Source: Prevotella sp. UBA1395
GTDB lineage: Bacteria > Bacteroidota > Bacteroidia > Bacteroidales > Bacteroidaceae
Direction of reading: 5' to 3'
Length of the DNA: 10,246 nt
Assembly (NCBI GenBank): GCA_002305235.1
Contig: DBQL01000199.1
Span: 1,700-11,945 of the forward strand
The notes beneath the pieces are model-generated. The model saw only the letters and a list, made by a program, of their open reading frames with translations. It made no database searches and had not been told where the DNA came from. Both the position numbers and the translations under genes were made by a program. Positions 1 to 7,793 of the stretch are shown here, in pieces. Position 1 is the first letter of the stretch. The number at the start of each line of letters is the position of its first letter.

Positions 1-2058
1 CCGGCCACCAAATACTATATGCGGGCATACGCCATCACCAAGGGCAAGCAGGTGGGCTATGGCGAGGTCATCAAGTTTTATACCATTCCACGCGGGCAAC
101 TGGGCTACTCGATGCGCTCTGATGGCGATGCCGATGCACGGGCACGCATCAATTCTGCCATGAGTGCCGCAGTGGGCTGGTGGAACAACCTCACCTCCAT
201 CCAAGGGGTTAACTTCAACGTGGGGCACAACCCGGGCACGCCGACAGCCGATTGCTCCTATGGTGGGTATATCCGGGTGGGATCCAACACGTCTTATCAG
301 CGCACGGGAACTATGTTACACGAGATGGCTCACGGCGTGGGCGTAGGCACACACCGTGTTTATTGGGAAAGCGAGATGCGCTCCAATGGTGACCGAGGAT
401 TGTGGCTGGGCGACCGTGTCACCGATGTGGTGCGGTTTTGGGATAACAGTGAGACCGCGACAATCACGGGCGACGCCATGCACTTTTGGCCTTACGGCAT
501 CAATGGTGCGCAGGAAGACAATGGCACCGACGCGCTCTATATCGCACAATCACTGCTGATTCAGGGCTTCGGCGAGGACGGATTGCCCCCCTCGGGAGGC
601 TTCGGTTTGCCGGCATACAGCTTTGATCAGGAAGACACCATCAAATACTACCTGAAGAATGAGTCGGAAAACTATGGCCTGGCCACATCGTATATGGTAG
701 AGAATGCTTCCGGCAGTGTGGTGCTCAAAGACATGACCAACGCCGATGCACTGGCCAATGACAGTGCGGCATGGAACGTGACGTTTAACCCCAACCTCGG
801 TTTCTATGCGTTCCGCAACGTGGCAACAGGTCATTATCTCACCTATGTGGCGGCCAACGGAAGCATCAGGGCTACGGCGGTGAGCGCACCCGGTGCCAAC
901 AATCTGTTTCATCTCATGCGGAGCAGGGTCGATGCCATCGAAGGCTCAAGCCTCCGAGGCTATTGGATCATCAGGAACAACAATGTGGAATTTCCTAATG
1001 CGATGACGGCCAAGAGTGCCACCACGGTGGGAACGGCAACATATAACCTCAGTAACAGCGCGAAAGACGAGCGGTGGCTGATACTCAATGCCAACGACAT
1101 GGAGGCCTTTGAGCAGGTTGCCCTCAAGACCAATATGCAAGCACTGAACAGTTATCTCGCGCAGGTCAAGAAGCTGCGAGAAACCCCGCACAGTGAAGAC
1201 GTGGCCGGTGCAGACCAAACTTTGTCTGATGTGATAGCATCTATCGAGACACAGAGTGCCGTGGCGACATCGTCCAATCAGGTTACCGCGCTCTTGAACG
1301 AGGCTCGGGCGGCCGGCCTTGAGTTCTTGTCTAATGTCACTCCGCTGAGCACGGCCGTGCCGTTTGACCTGACCTTTATGGTCAACAACCCCGGAATGGA
1401 CAACACGACGGGATGGAGCGGGTCGCCCGCATTGAACTACTCTGCGGCAGAGTTCTATCAGACCGCTTTCGATTTCAATCAGACCATCAGCAACCTGCCT
1501 GCCGGAACCTATCAGCTCAAGGCACAGGCTTTCCAGCGTCCGGGCTCGGCGGCACAGACCTATACCGACTATTTGGCCGGCACCAACAAGGTGAATACTT
1601 TCCTGTACATCGGGTCAAAGGCCGTAGCGGTGAAGAATGCCGTGGCCGACGCACAGCAAGTCATGGTGGGTGTGGGCAACGAGTCGACGCTGGCCTCTAC
1701 CCCGTCGACCTATATTCCCAACGACATGCAGTCGGCTGCCGCCTATTTTGCCAAGGGATTGTATGACAATGAGGTGTTCACCGACCTTGCCACAGACGGC
1801 GGAAGCCTGAAGGTCGGAATCCGCAGCGCGTCGAGCGAAAGTATGTATTGGAGCATTTTCGACAACTTCCGCTTGTATTATTATGGCAGTATGGGTGCGG
1901 CTGTTGTTGCCAATGTCAGGGATATAGCGCCGGTTGATAGCCGCACGTCGATGGATGTATATAGCTTGGATGGCCGATTGGTGCGCAAGCAGGCTACCGA
2001 TCTCAATGGGTTGCCACACGGTATCTATGTTGTCAACGGTAAGAAGATCGTGAAATGA
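1..2058 (+). CDS. Secreted multidomain zincin-like protein with lectin-like modules (5' partial)
   Basis: The reading frame is open from base 1, so the N-terminus and any signal peptide lie outside the window; the ATG at 19 is internal. Residues here count from that ATG. The first ~20 residues (YYMRAYA...YGEVIKF) match the end of a Bacteroidetes FN3-like domain. Residues 25-195 contain HEMAHGVGVGTH (101-112; His101, Glu102, His105, His112), a zinc-metallopeptidase-type HExxH with a nearby Gly and third His. Residues ~208-358 look like a ricin-type beta-trefoil (FYAFRNVATGHYLTY at 262-276, two W-containing strands). Residues ~360-440 are helical. Residues ~447-622 resemble a carbohydrate-binding jelly roll (NPGMDNTTGW, NLPAGTYQLKAQAF). 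The end (VYSLDGRLV...LPHGIYVVNGKKIVK) resembles the C-terminal tail of secreted Bacteroidales proteins, possibly a type IX secretion signal. Likely an extracellular glycan- or glycoprotein-targeting protease. The domain calls are by eye and the substrate is unknown. Confidence 0.8.
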   Translation, partial: PATKYYMRAYAITKGKQVGYGEVIKFYTIPRGQLGYSMRSDGDADARARINSAMSAAVGWWNNLTSIQGVNFNVGHNPGTPTADCSYGGYIRVGSNTSYQRTGTMLHEMAHGVGVGTHRVYWESEMRSNGDRGLWLGDRVTDVVRFWDNSETATITGDAMHFWPYGINGAQEDNGTDALYIAQSLLIQGFGEDGLPPSGGFGLPAYSFDQEDTIKYYLKNESENYGLATSYMVENASGSVVLKDMTNADALANDSAAWNVTFNPNLGFYAFRNVATGHYLTYVAANGSIRATAVSAPGANNLFHLMRSRVDAIEGSSLRGYWIIRNNNVEFPNAMTAKSATTVGTATYNLSNSAKDERWLILNANDMEAFEQVALKTNMQALNSYLAQVKKLRETPHSEDVAGADQTLSDVIASIETQSAVATSSNQVTALLNEARAAGLEFLSNVTPLSTAVPFDLTFMVNNPGMDNTTGWSGSPALNYSAAEFYQTAFDFNQTISNLPAGTYQLKAQAFQRPGSAAQTYTDYLAGTNKVNTFLYIGSKAVAVKNAVADAQQVMVGVGNESTLASTPSTYIPNDMQSAAAYFAKGLYDNEVFTDLATDGGSLKVGIRSASSESMYWSIFDNFRLYYYGSMGAAVVANVRDIAPVDSRTSMDVYSLDGRLVRKQATDLNGLPHGIYVVNGKKIVK

Positions 2059-2451
2059 GCGTTTGTCGACAATGACACGATTATCACAATACTAACAATT
2101 CCAACTGACTCGACAGCTGATTCTTCGGCTGTCGAGTTTTTTTTTGATAAGCCGGATGATCTTTGCAGGCTACTCTTCAGAATAGAGCAAACAGGACGTA
2201 ACGGTTTTTTACGTAGACGGTATCCCGGCCTGTTGTCTCGGTAACCTGTTGCATAACCTCAGTTTATTTAGGGGGCAGGCGGGTATGTGAGGCATTCTTG
2301 AGTCATCTTGAAAGGAGTAATGTATAAAAAAGGTAAAATAAACGAGATAAGTAATGACTATTGTCGGGTGTGTCGAACAAAAGCAGTAATTTTACCTCTC
2401 TTAATCCATAGAACACTGTCAAAGGGTGTTCTGATACGAGATCATGAAGTT
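2059..2451 (+). other. 393-base intergenic region before the HAD phosphatase
   Basis: Apart from the terminator at 2108-2145 I see no convincing gene. The frame of the downstream phosphatase stays open back to 2302, with an ATG at 2320 preceded by AAAGGAG, but the extra residues resemble no HAD N-terminus. Short inverted repeats occur: ACGTAA (2196-2201) with TTACGT (2209-2214), and AACAGG (2190-2195) with CCTGTT at 2229-2234 or 2245-2250. Two weak promoter candidates exist: TAATTTTA at 2387-2394 with a TTG at 2361, and GATCTTTG at 2158-2165. Neither matches TAnnTTTG fully with good spacing. The promoter of the phosphatase must lie here, because the upstream transcript is terminated. Confidence 0.6.
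2108..2145 (+). terminator. Intrinsic terminator of the secreted zincin-like gene
   Basis: A perfect 10-bp stem, ACTCGACAGC (2108-2117) with GCTGTCGAGT (2128-2137), closes a 10-nt loop and runs straight into nine consecutive T (2137-2145). It lies 50 bases after the stop codon at 2056-2058. This is a textbook rho-independent terminator and separates the secreted gene from the HAD phosphatase downstream. Confidence 0.93.
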
Positions 2452-3093
2452 ATGCGATACGATACATATATTTTCGACCTTGACGGTACGTTGCTCAACT
2501 CGATAGACGACTTGGCCATCAGTTGTAATTATGCTTTGAATGCTTTTGGGATGCCCCAATATTCAGTAGACGAAATTAAGTCTTTTGTAGGAAACGGAGT
2601 TCACAAATTGCTCGAGCGTTCGGTACCTAACGGCATAGAAAACAGTAAGTTTAATGATGTGTTGAATTTGTTTCAGAAACATTATCTCATTCACAACACC
2701 GACCACACGTGCCCATATACGGGCATCATGGACATGTTGTCACAACTGAAACAGCATGGCAAACAGGTGGCAGTAGTAAGCAATAAGTTTTGCAAGGCAA
2801 CGCAGGAACTGGTGGAACATTATTTCGGTAATGCCGTTGATATTGCGATCGGCGAGTCGGATACCATTCGCAAGAAACCTGCTCCCGACATGGTGTTGGC
2901 AGCCATGAGACAGTTGCGTGCCACCCCCGAGACCGCGGTCTACATTGGTGACAGCGATGTGGACATCCAAACAGCGTCCAACAGCGGTCTGCCATGTATC
3001 AGTGTGTTATGGGGTTTCCGCTCACGCCCGTTCCTTATCGAGCATGGTGCCAAGACATTGGTCAGCCGCCCTGCCGACATCTTTTATATATAA
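2452..3093 (+). CDS. HAD-superfamily phosphatase, phosphoglycolate phosphatase-like
   Basis: 213-residue cytosolic HAD hydrolase. Motif I is FDLDGTLLNS (residues 8-17), with the nucleophile Asp9 and the acid/base Asp11. Motif II is VVSNK (Ser110). Motif III is the lysine in RKKPAP (Lys141 or Lys142). Motif IV is GDSDVD (166-171), which holds the Mg2+-binding acidic residues. A helical cap lies between residues ~15 and 90 (type C1), as in Gph/PGP and beta-phosphoglucomutase relatives. Full length and motif IV (YIGDSDVDIQTA) favour phosphoglycolate phosphatase, which removes 2-phosphoglycolate formed by DNA repair, but HAD specificity cannot be fixed from motifs. I chose the ATG at 2452 because it puts motif I about eight residues from the N-terminus, as in the family; in-frame starts at 2308 (TTG) and 2320 (ATG) would add 44-48 unrelated residues. 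It converges on the TPR gene, with only 20 bases between stop codons. Confidence 0.9.
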   Translation: MRYDTYIFDLDGTLLNSIDDLAISCNYALNAFGMPQYSVDEIKSFVGNGVHKLLERSVPNGIENSKFNDVLNLFQKHYLIHNTDHTCPYTGIMDMLSQLKQHGKQVAVVSNKFCKATQELVEHYFGNAVDIAIGESDTIRKKPAPDMVLAAMRQLRATPETAVYIGDSDVDIQTASNSGLPCISVLWGFRSRPFLIEHGAKTLVSRPADIFYI

Positions 3094-3100
3094 TAAGATG
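3078..3100. other. AT-rich hairpin at the convergent gene junction
   Basis: CATCTTTTA (3078-3086) can pair with TAATAAGATG (3091-3100), leaving one bulged T and a TATA loop. It spans the TAA stop of the HAD gene and lies between two convergent genes. No good T-tract follows on either strand, so a bidirectional terminator role is only a possibility. No better terminator is visible in the 20-base gap. Confidence 0.3.
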
Positions 3101-3113
3101 TATGCTACCCTGC

Positions 3114-5324
3114 TCAGGCAAAGATCATATCGGTGATGAGGCGTATTTCCACATCATTGATGGAATGTCGCTGAAGCTGGTTAATATCTTTTTGTAACTG
3201 AATCAGCACATCTTCATACCCATAGGCCCGACCGGGATTGTCTATAAACGACTTCTTCATCAGCGAAACGGCTGTGGAGATGTTGCCCGAGAACCAGTTG
3301 CAATAGCCTGCGTTGAGGTAGTCGGAAGCATTGACGGAGTCGGATGAGAGAATGATTTGGTAGAGATTCTCCGCTTGTTCGTTGCGTCCTACATGGAGCA
3401 GTCCCCATGCCAACGCCCGTTTGATGTTGAGATCGTCAGGATTTTCATACTCCAAGCGATAGAGAATCTTCACGCCCTCTTCTGCTTTCCGGTCCTGAAT
3501 CAGCGAAATGGCGTAATATTGCGCTATATTCTGGTTCTCCGGATGATGCTCGTAAAGCGTCTCGTAAGCATCGGCAGCCTCGCTGTAATCTTCCGCGAGC
3601 AAACTGGCTTGTGCATATCCGGCCAATATTTTGTCATCGAGTGGCAGCATCTGGCAGAGCGTTTGATAAACCATTTGCGCCTGATGGTACTTGTGCTCGT
3701 GCATAAATATTTTCGCCTCCATTTTCAGATCTGTGGCATTATCCGGATCTTTATATTCGTAATAAAGCTCCGACAGCTTGGGATACATCTTCTGCTTGAG
3801 CAGGAATTGTTGCACCTTGCGTGCCTCCACATTCATTTTAGAGATAAAGACACCATGCGACAACAGCATGAAATGCTCATCATCGAAAGGATTATGGAAG
3901 ATATGACGCGAGTCGCTAAGGGTGAAAAAACGATACAGATCTTGCAGATACATCCGACGATTGTATAACGGAGTGTGTACGTCGATGCCCTGATCGCCAT
4001 AGATACCCGGTGCTGCCTCGCCCGAGTTGAGCATCTCCTTGATGTTGGCCGGTAGGTTATGGTATACCGCCGACGTACCCAGCACAAAGCTATATTTGTC
4101 AGAATCGCAGAATGATGAGCTTTTCAGGATGGCCTTGGTCATCCCCGAATGAAGAAAATCGGCAGACAAATGTTGCAATTGCGGATGGTTGACCGAGAAC
4201 GGCATGAACCAGTTGCACAGCGTATAAAAGAATGAAAAGCGTTTCATCTGCGAGAAACCGCTGAAGTAGATGTCTACTCCTTGGTCGCGCATATCCATCA
4301 TTTTACGCATCGTATTCTCCAGTTCCTCCATCTTTTTCTCGTCGGCCTCGGGATGAAGGATCTCTTCCAAGGGGTCAACCTCTTTGGGTTTGATGCCCGA
4401 GCCGGTAATCTCGAAGTTTTGGTTTTTAAGCAATGTAGGCATGATGTCTTGCTGCAGCTTGTCGTTATCGCGTTTGGCATTGCGGCAATACACCACTTGC
4501 ATTTGCAGTTCCTGAATCTCCTTTCTCACCCGTTCGTCGTCTAAGAGGGATGACAGGCGGCTGCCCACTCCGTCGAAGAGGTCCACCATCTTGTCATCAA
4601 TGGCAAAAGTCCACCCCACAAGAGCACGCTGCCTGACCTGAACATCTTGCGATTGCTCGTATATTTGGATAAGAGCCATCAGGCGTTCGGGATCTCGATT
4701 GAACATGTCGGCAAGCATTATGCCCGACACCAAGAGCTGGGCATCGCCGGAATCGATAGTTGGCGAGACGATGATCTTTGCCATATTTTTGGCAAAATCG
4801 TGATTCCATTGCGACGAAAACAGTATGGCGGCAAAGAGTTGTTGCATGTATTGATGATGGCCTGCGTATAGGGTCTTCACCTTTTCCTGTTTCACATCGT
4901 CGGCCTCCAAAGAGCAAAGGGCTATCTCCGACACAAAGCTCTCAAGGTTATGGCGTATGGATTCTATGTCAAAAGAGATGGAATTGGCAAGGTTCAGGTG
5001 AGAGATGACAGCTGAATCATATACTTTGCGATATGCCAGTTGAATGTCTCTCAGCAGTCTGTACAACTTGCAGACCAACCCCTCATACAGTTCTTCACGC
5101 TTGTTATCTTGATAACCTTTCTGAAAGAAATCGGTCATCAAGCGGAAATCGTTCATGATCTCTTCAAGCCTGCTGCCCAATGCATCTTGTTTGAAGTCGG
5201 AAAGCATAGCCTTTGTCTCTTTCAACGATGTACCGATATAGCGGTAATCGCAGAGCCGGTCACAGATATTGTCGATTTGTTTGAGTATGGTCTTCCAATC
5301 TTTCGATTTCTGAATGTCATCCAT
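3114..5324 (-). CDS. Large TPR-repeat protein of unknown function
   Basis: 736 residues with no signal peptide or clear membrane segment, so probably cytosolic. I do not recognise a named family. The N-terminal half (~1-270) is all helical; residues ~195-250 (DPERLMALIQIYEQ, VQVRQRALVGWTFAID) have a HEAT-like feel. A charged, Met-rich helix follows at ~320-350. Residues ~350-500 are rich in aromatics (FSFFYTLCNWFMPF, 364-376) and may be a separate domain. The C-terminal ~510-705 hold about five TPR-like helix pairs, e.g. YHQAQMVYQTLCQMLPLD, YSEAADAYETLYEHHPEN and NEQAENLYQIILSSD. TPRs are protein-binding scaffolds, so a role in a complex is likely. The start ATG (5322-5324) lies 31 bases after the stop of the lipoprotein gene on the same strand, so the two probably form an operon transcribed from the 6281-6288 promoter. 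The function is open. Confidence 0.88.
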   Translation of the reverse strand: MDDIQKSKDWKTILKQIDNICDRLCDYRYIGTSLKETKAMLSDFKQDALGSRLEEIMNDFRLMTDFFQKGYQDNKREELYEGLVCKLYRLLRDIQLAYRKVYDSAVISHLNLANSISFDIESIRHNLESFVSEIALCSLEADDVKQEKVKTLYAGHHQYMQQLFAAILFSSQWNHDFAKNMAKIIVSPTIDSGDAQLLVSGIMLADMFNRDPERLMALIQIYEQSQDVQVRQRALVGWTFAIDDKMVDLFDGVGSRLSSLLDDERVRKEIQELQMQVVYCRNAKRDNDKLQQDIMPTLLKNQNFEITGSGIKPKEVDPLEEILHPEADEKKMEELENTMRKMMDMRDQGVDIYFSGFSQMKRFSFFYTLCNWFMPFSVNHPQLQHLSADFLHSGMTKAILKSSSFCDSDKYSFVLGTSAVYHNLPANIKEMLNSGEAAPGIYGDQGIDVHTPLYNRRMYLQDLYRFFTLSDSRHIFHNPFDDEHFMLLSHGVFISKMNVEARKVQQFLLKQKMYPKLSELYYEYKDPDNATDLKMEAKIFMHEHKYHQAQMVYQTLCQMLPLDDKILAGYAQASLLAEDYSEAADAYETLYEHHPENQNIAQYYAISLIQDRKAEEGVKILYRLEYENPDDLNIKRALAWGLLHVGRNEQAENLYQIILSSDSVNASDYLNAGYCNWFSGNISTAVSLMKKSFIDNPGRAYGYEDVLIQLQKDINQLQRHSINDVEIRLITDMIFA

Positions 5325-5355
5325 AAATGTTGCTCTTTAATATGATTAAGCCATG

Positions 5356-6273
5356 TTATTTCCAGTATTTGCGTGCGCGTTCCACGTCGGCCGCATGGGG
5401 CGGGGCAGCATGCGAGTAGTTCAGCTTGGGCAAAGCATGTATGGTCTTGTCATCCACATTCATGTATTTCTTGACCACATAGGCATAATGCTTCACACCC
5501 CGCCGGTTGATGGAGTCGCAAACCTGATTATAAACTTTCAGGAAAAGGTCCACCTGCGTCTGTCGCGACTTGTCTTTCAGCGCCTTTTGCCTGAATGCAA
5601 TCACCCCGAGACGGTAGTCCTTATGGCGTGAGTCCGCAAGCACCGGGTTGTTGTTAAGCCTCGCGGCAGTGGCGTATGGTTCGGGAATGACGATGGCATC
5701 TATTTCATTGTTGAGCAACATCTTCAACCTGAGCTTGACATCATTGATTTGTATGCGATAGACATCATTCTTGGGGCGTGCGCTGTCCACGGCAAGATTT
5801 GCCAAATAATCGGTGGCAGAGAATCTCGTTATGGCAATCATTTTATCGGACAGCTGCTTGACCTCCTTCACTCGGGCAAGTCTGTTGGAAACGATTTGCC
5901 AATATACATTGGTCGATGCCACATATTTCAAGGGCGTACCACGCTTTTGCAGTCTCTCGGCCCTGATGAGGTCGGTCACAAATCCTTCCACATGACCGCC
6001 CTCAATGAGCGTGTCACCGTCGATCTGCGAGTTTCGGGCGCGCAGGTGAACATCCACGCCGGCCTTTTGGAAAAGGCTGTCTTCCACGGCGATAAAGATA
6101 GGCAGACAGTCCATCGTGGGTGTGGTGGCTATCTTGAGCGATGCCGAGTCTTCTCTCTCTTGCCGCAGGTGGTCACGGTAAGAACGCTTGACTTTCTCCT
6201 CATAAGAGTCTCCGCAGGAGCATATTGTCATCGCTACGGCAAGCAATATGATGTGTTCGAATAGTTTTTTCAT
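5356..6273 (-). CDS. Lipoprotein resembling an ABC-transporter solute-binding protein (NMT1/SsuA-like)
   Basis: 305 residues. The N-terminus MKKLFEHIILLAVAMTICSC is a lipoprotein signal peptide; the lipobox is ICSC, with Cys20 as the likely lipidated residue. Acidic residues follow soon after (GDSYEE), which in Bacteroidetes can mark export to the cell surface. The mature part reads like a periplasmic binding protein of the NMT1/THI5/SsuA type: KIATTPTMDCLPIFIAVEDSLFQKAGVDV (47-75) forms the first strand and helix; GHVEGFVTDLIRAERL (93-108) is the segment that usually samples ligand; and NNEIDAIVIPEPYATAA (188-204) matches the 'G.iDA.....P....A' segment of this fold. Known relatives bind small molecules such as sulfonates, nitrate or thiamine precursors; the ligand here cannot be told. 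No permease or ATPase gene is next to it. It is the first gene of a probable two-gene unit with the TPR protein. Confidence 0.82.
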   Translation of the reverse strand: MKKLFEHIILLAVAMTICSCGDSYEEKVKRSYRDHLRQEREDSASLKIATTPTMDCLPIFIAVEDSLFQKAGVDVHLRARNSQIDGDTLIEGGHVEGFVTDLIRAERLQKRGTPLKYVASTNVYWQIVSNRLARVKEVKQLSDKMIAITRFSATDYLANLAVDSARPKNDVYRIQINDVKLRLKMLLNNEIDAIVIPEPYATAARLNNNPVLADSRHKDYRLGVIAFRQKALKDKSRQTQVDLFLKVYNQVCDSINRRGVKHYAYVVKKYMNVDDKTIHALPKLNYSHAAPPHAADVERARKYWK

Positions 6274-6280
6274 TTGTGTG

Positions 6281-6288
6281 CAAAGTTA
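6281..6288 (-). promoter_or_regulatory. Bacteroidetes -7 element for the lipoprotein-TPR unit
   Basis: On the minus strand, TAACTTTG (6288 down to 6281) is a perfect match to the Bacteroidetes -7 consensus TAnnTTTG and is followed by CA, as in many such promoters. No TTTG is present at the usual distance upstream; only a T-run is found there. The element ends just seven bases before the lipoprotein start codon (6273-6271), so the mRNA would have almost no leader. Confidence 0.55.
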
Positions 6289-6297
6289 ATAATTTAT

Positions 6298-6329
6298 TTT
6301 GCAATTATGGGAAAAAAGCACTACTTTTG
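6298..6329 (+). promoter_or_regulatory. Bacteroidetes-type promoter of radA-queC
   Basis: TTTG (6298-6301), a 20-base spacer, then TACTTTTG (6322-6329), a full match to the -33 / -7 consensus TTTG...TAnnTTTG. Transcription would start near 6335 and leave a leader of about 28 bases before the radA ATG at 6363. This also rules out the in-frame start at 6276, which lies upstream of the promoter. Confidence 0.8.
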
Positions 6330-6362
6330 CACGAGTATAATCCAGTAAAAAAGGCACTCGAT

Positions 6363-7772
6363 ATGGCTAAAGACAAAACGATGTATGTTTGTGGCAATTG
6401 TGGCTACGAATCGGCCAAATGGTTAGGCAAATGTCCCTCGTGCGGAGAATGGTCATCGTTTAAGGAAATCAAGGTTGCCGGCACCTCAGGAACCAACGCA
6501 GCCAAGACAGCGGCAATGTCTATCCGACAAAAAGACGGGCATCCCGCTTTACATATCGGTACCTCTACCCGTCCCATGATGTTGCATGAGATCTCTGCCA
6601 AAGATGATCCCCGCATAGATACACATGACGCAGAGCTGAACCGCGTGCTGGGAGGAGGGCTTGTTCCGGGCAGCATCACGCTTTTGGGAGGTGAGCCGGG
6701 CATTGGTAAATCGACGCTGACGCTTCAGACGCTCTTGTCCATGCCCGAGAAACGAATACTCTATGTCAGTGGCGAAGAGAGCGCACATCAGATCAAGATG
6801 AGAGCCGAGCGTCTCAATCCTGCACACCCTGAATCCATTTTCATACTTTGTGAAACCTCTCTTGAGCATGTTTTCGAGCATGTTCAGGAGATTCATCCCG
6901 AACTGGTCGTTATCGATTCCATACAGACAATGTCTACCGAGACGGTGGATTCCTCGCCGGGAAGCATCACGCAGGTGCGTGAATGTGCCTCTGCCCTACT
7001 CCGCTTCGCCAAGACCAGCGGTGTTCCTGTGATCCTCATCGGGCACATCAACAAGGAGGGAACGCTTGCCGGCCCGAAGATCTTGGAACATATTGTCGAT
7101 ACCGTGATACAGTTTGAGGGCGACCAACACTATATGTATCGCATACTCAGAAGCATGAAAAACCGATTCGGAAGCACTTCGGAGCTGGGCATTTATGAAA
7201 TGCGGCAAGACGGGTTGCGACAAGTTTCCAATCCCTCCGAACTACTGCTCACCGAGGATCACGACGGACTTTCGGGAATAGCCATCAGTTCTGCCATAGA
7301 GGGTGTGCGCCCGTTCCTTGTCGAAACCCAAGCCCTTGTCTCCTCGGCAGCCTACGGTACGCCCCAAAGGTCGGCCACAGGCTTCGACCAGCGCAGGCTC
7401 AACATGCTTTTGGCCGTATTGGAAAAGCGTGTCGGCTTTAAGCTCATGCAGAAAGACGTGTTCCTGAACATTGCCGGCGGACTGCGTGTTACCGATATGG
7501 CAATGGACCTCAGCGTCATCGCTGCCGTACTGTCGAGCAACGTAGACACACCGATTGAGTCGGGATGGTGCATGTGCGGCGAGGTGGGTCTGAGTGGTGA
7601 GGTGCGCCCGGTGAGCCGTGTTGAGCAGCGTATCGCCGAGGCAGAGAAGTTGGGATTCAGCCATATCATCCTGCCCTCGCATAATCTCAAGAGCATCAAC
7701 ACACACAAATACAAGATAGAACTTCATCCGGTGAAAAAGGTAGAAGAGGCCTTGAGGGCCTTGTTCGGATGA
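6363..7772 (+). CDS. radA: DNA repair protein RadA (Sms)
   Basis: 469 residues, normal length for RadA, a RecA-related DnaB-like helicase that drives branch migration of recombination intermediates. All family landmarks are present: an N-terminal C4 zinc finger (Cys10, Cys13, Cys24, Cys27; CGNCGYESAKWLGKCPSCGEW pattern), Walker A GGEPGIGKST (109-118), Walker B LVVIDS (181-186), the RadA signature KNRFG (266-270), and a C-terminal Lon-protease-like domain (~300-469, including NIAGGLRVTDMAMDLSVIAA) that lacks peptidase function in this family. I placed the start at 6363 because it gives the usual ~9 residues before the zinc finger and lies just after the promoter at 6298-6329. The gene is divergent from the lipoprotein gene and is followed after 21 bases by queC, probably in the same transcript. 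Confidence 0.97.
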   Translation: MAKDKTMYVCGNCGYESAKWLGKCPSCGEWSSFKEIKVAGTSGTNAAKTAAMSIRQKDGHPALHIGTSTRPMMLHEISAKDDPRIDTHDAELNRVLGGGLVPGSITLLGGEPGIGKSTLTLQTLLSMPEKRILYVSGEESAHQIKMRAERLNPAHPESIFILCETSLEHVFEHVQEIHPELVVIDSIQTMSTETVDSSPGSITQVRECASALLRFAKTSGVPVILIGHINKEGTLAGPKILEHIVDTVIQFEGDQHYMYRILRSMKNRFGSTSELGIYEMRQDGLRQVSNPSELLLTEDHDGLSGIAISSAIEGVRPFLVETQALVSSAAYGTPQRSATGFDQRRLNMLLAVLEKRVGFKLMQKDVFLNIAGGLRVTDMAMDLSVIAAVLSSNVDTPIESGWCMCGEVGLSGEVRPVSRVEQRIAEAEKLGFSHIILPSHNLKSINTHKYKIELHPVKKVEEALRALFG

Positions 7773-7793
7773 TTTGTCATACCGTAATATGTT

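Noticed and set aside
1413-1766. 117-residue open frame on the plus strand inside the secreted protein
   Set aside because: It overlaps the jelly-roll-like domain in another frame. The main frame carries all recognisable motifs.
3357-3968. 203-residue open frame on the plus strand, antisense to the TPR gene
   Set aside because: It lies fully inside the TPR coding sequence. Its translation is rich in Ile, Leu, Arg and His runs typical of antisense frames, with no recognisable domain.
5749-6264. 171-residue open frame on the plus strand, antisense to the lipoprotein
   Set aside because: It mirrors a gene with a clear signal peptide and a binding-protein pattern. Its translation shows no family resemblance.
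7773-7793. preQ1 riboswitch before queC
   Set aside because: Only 21 bases separate radA and queC, too short for the aptamer, and no matching structure overlaps the radA end.
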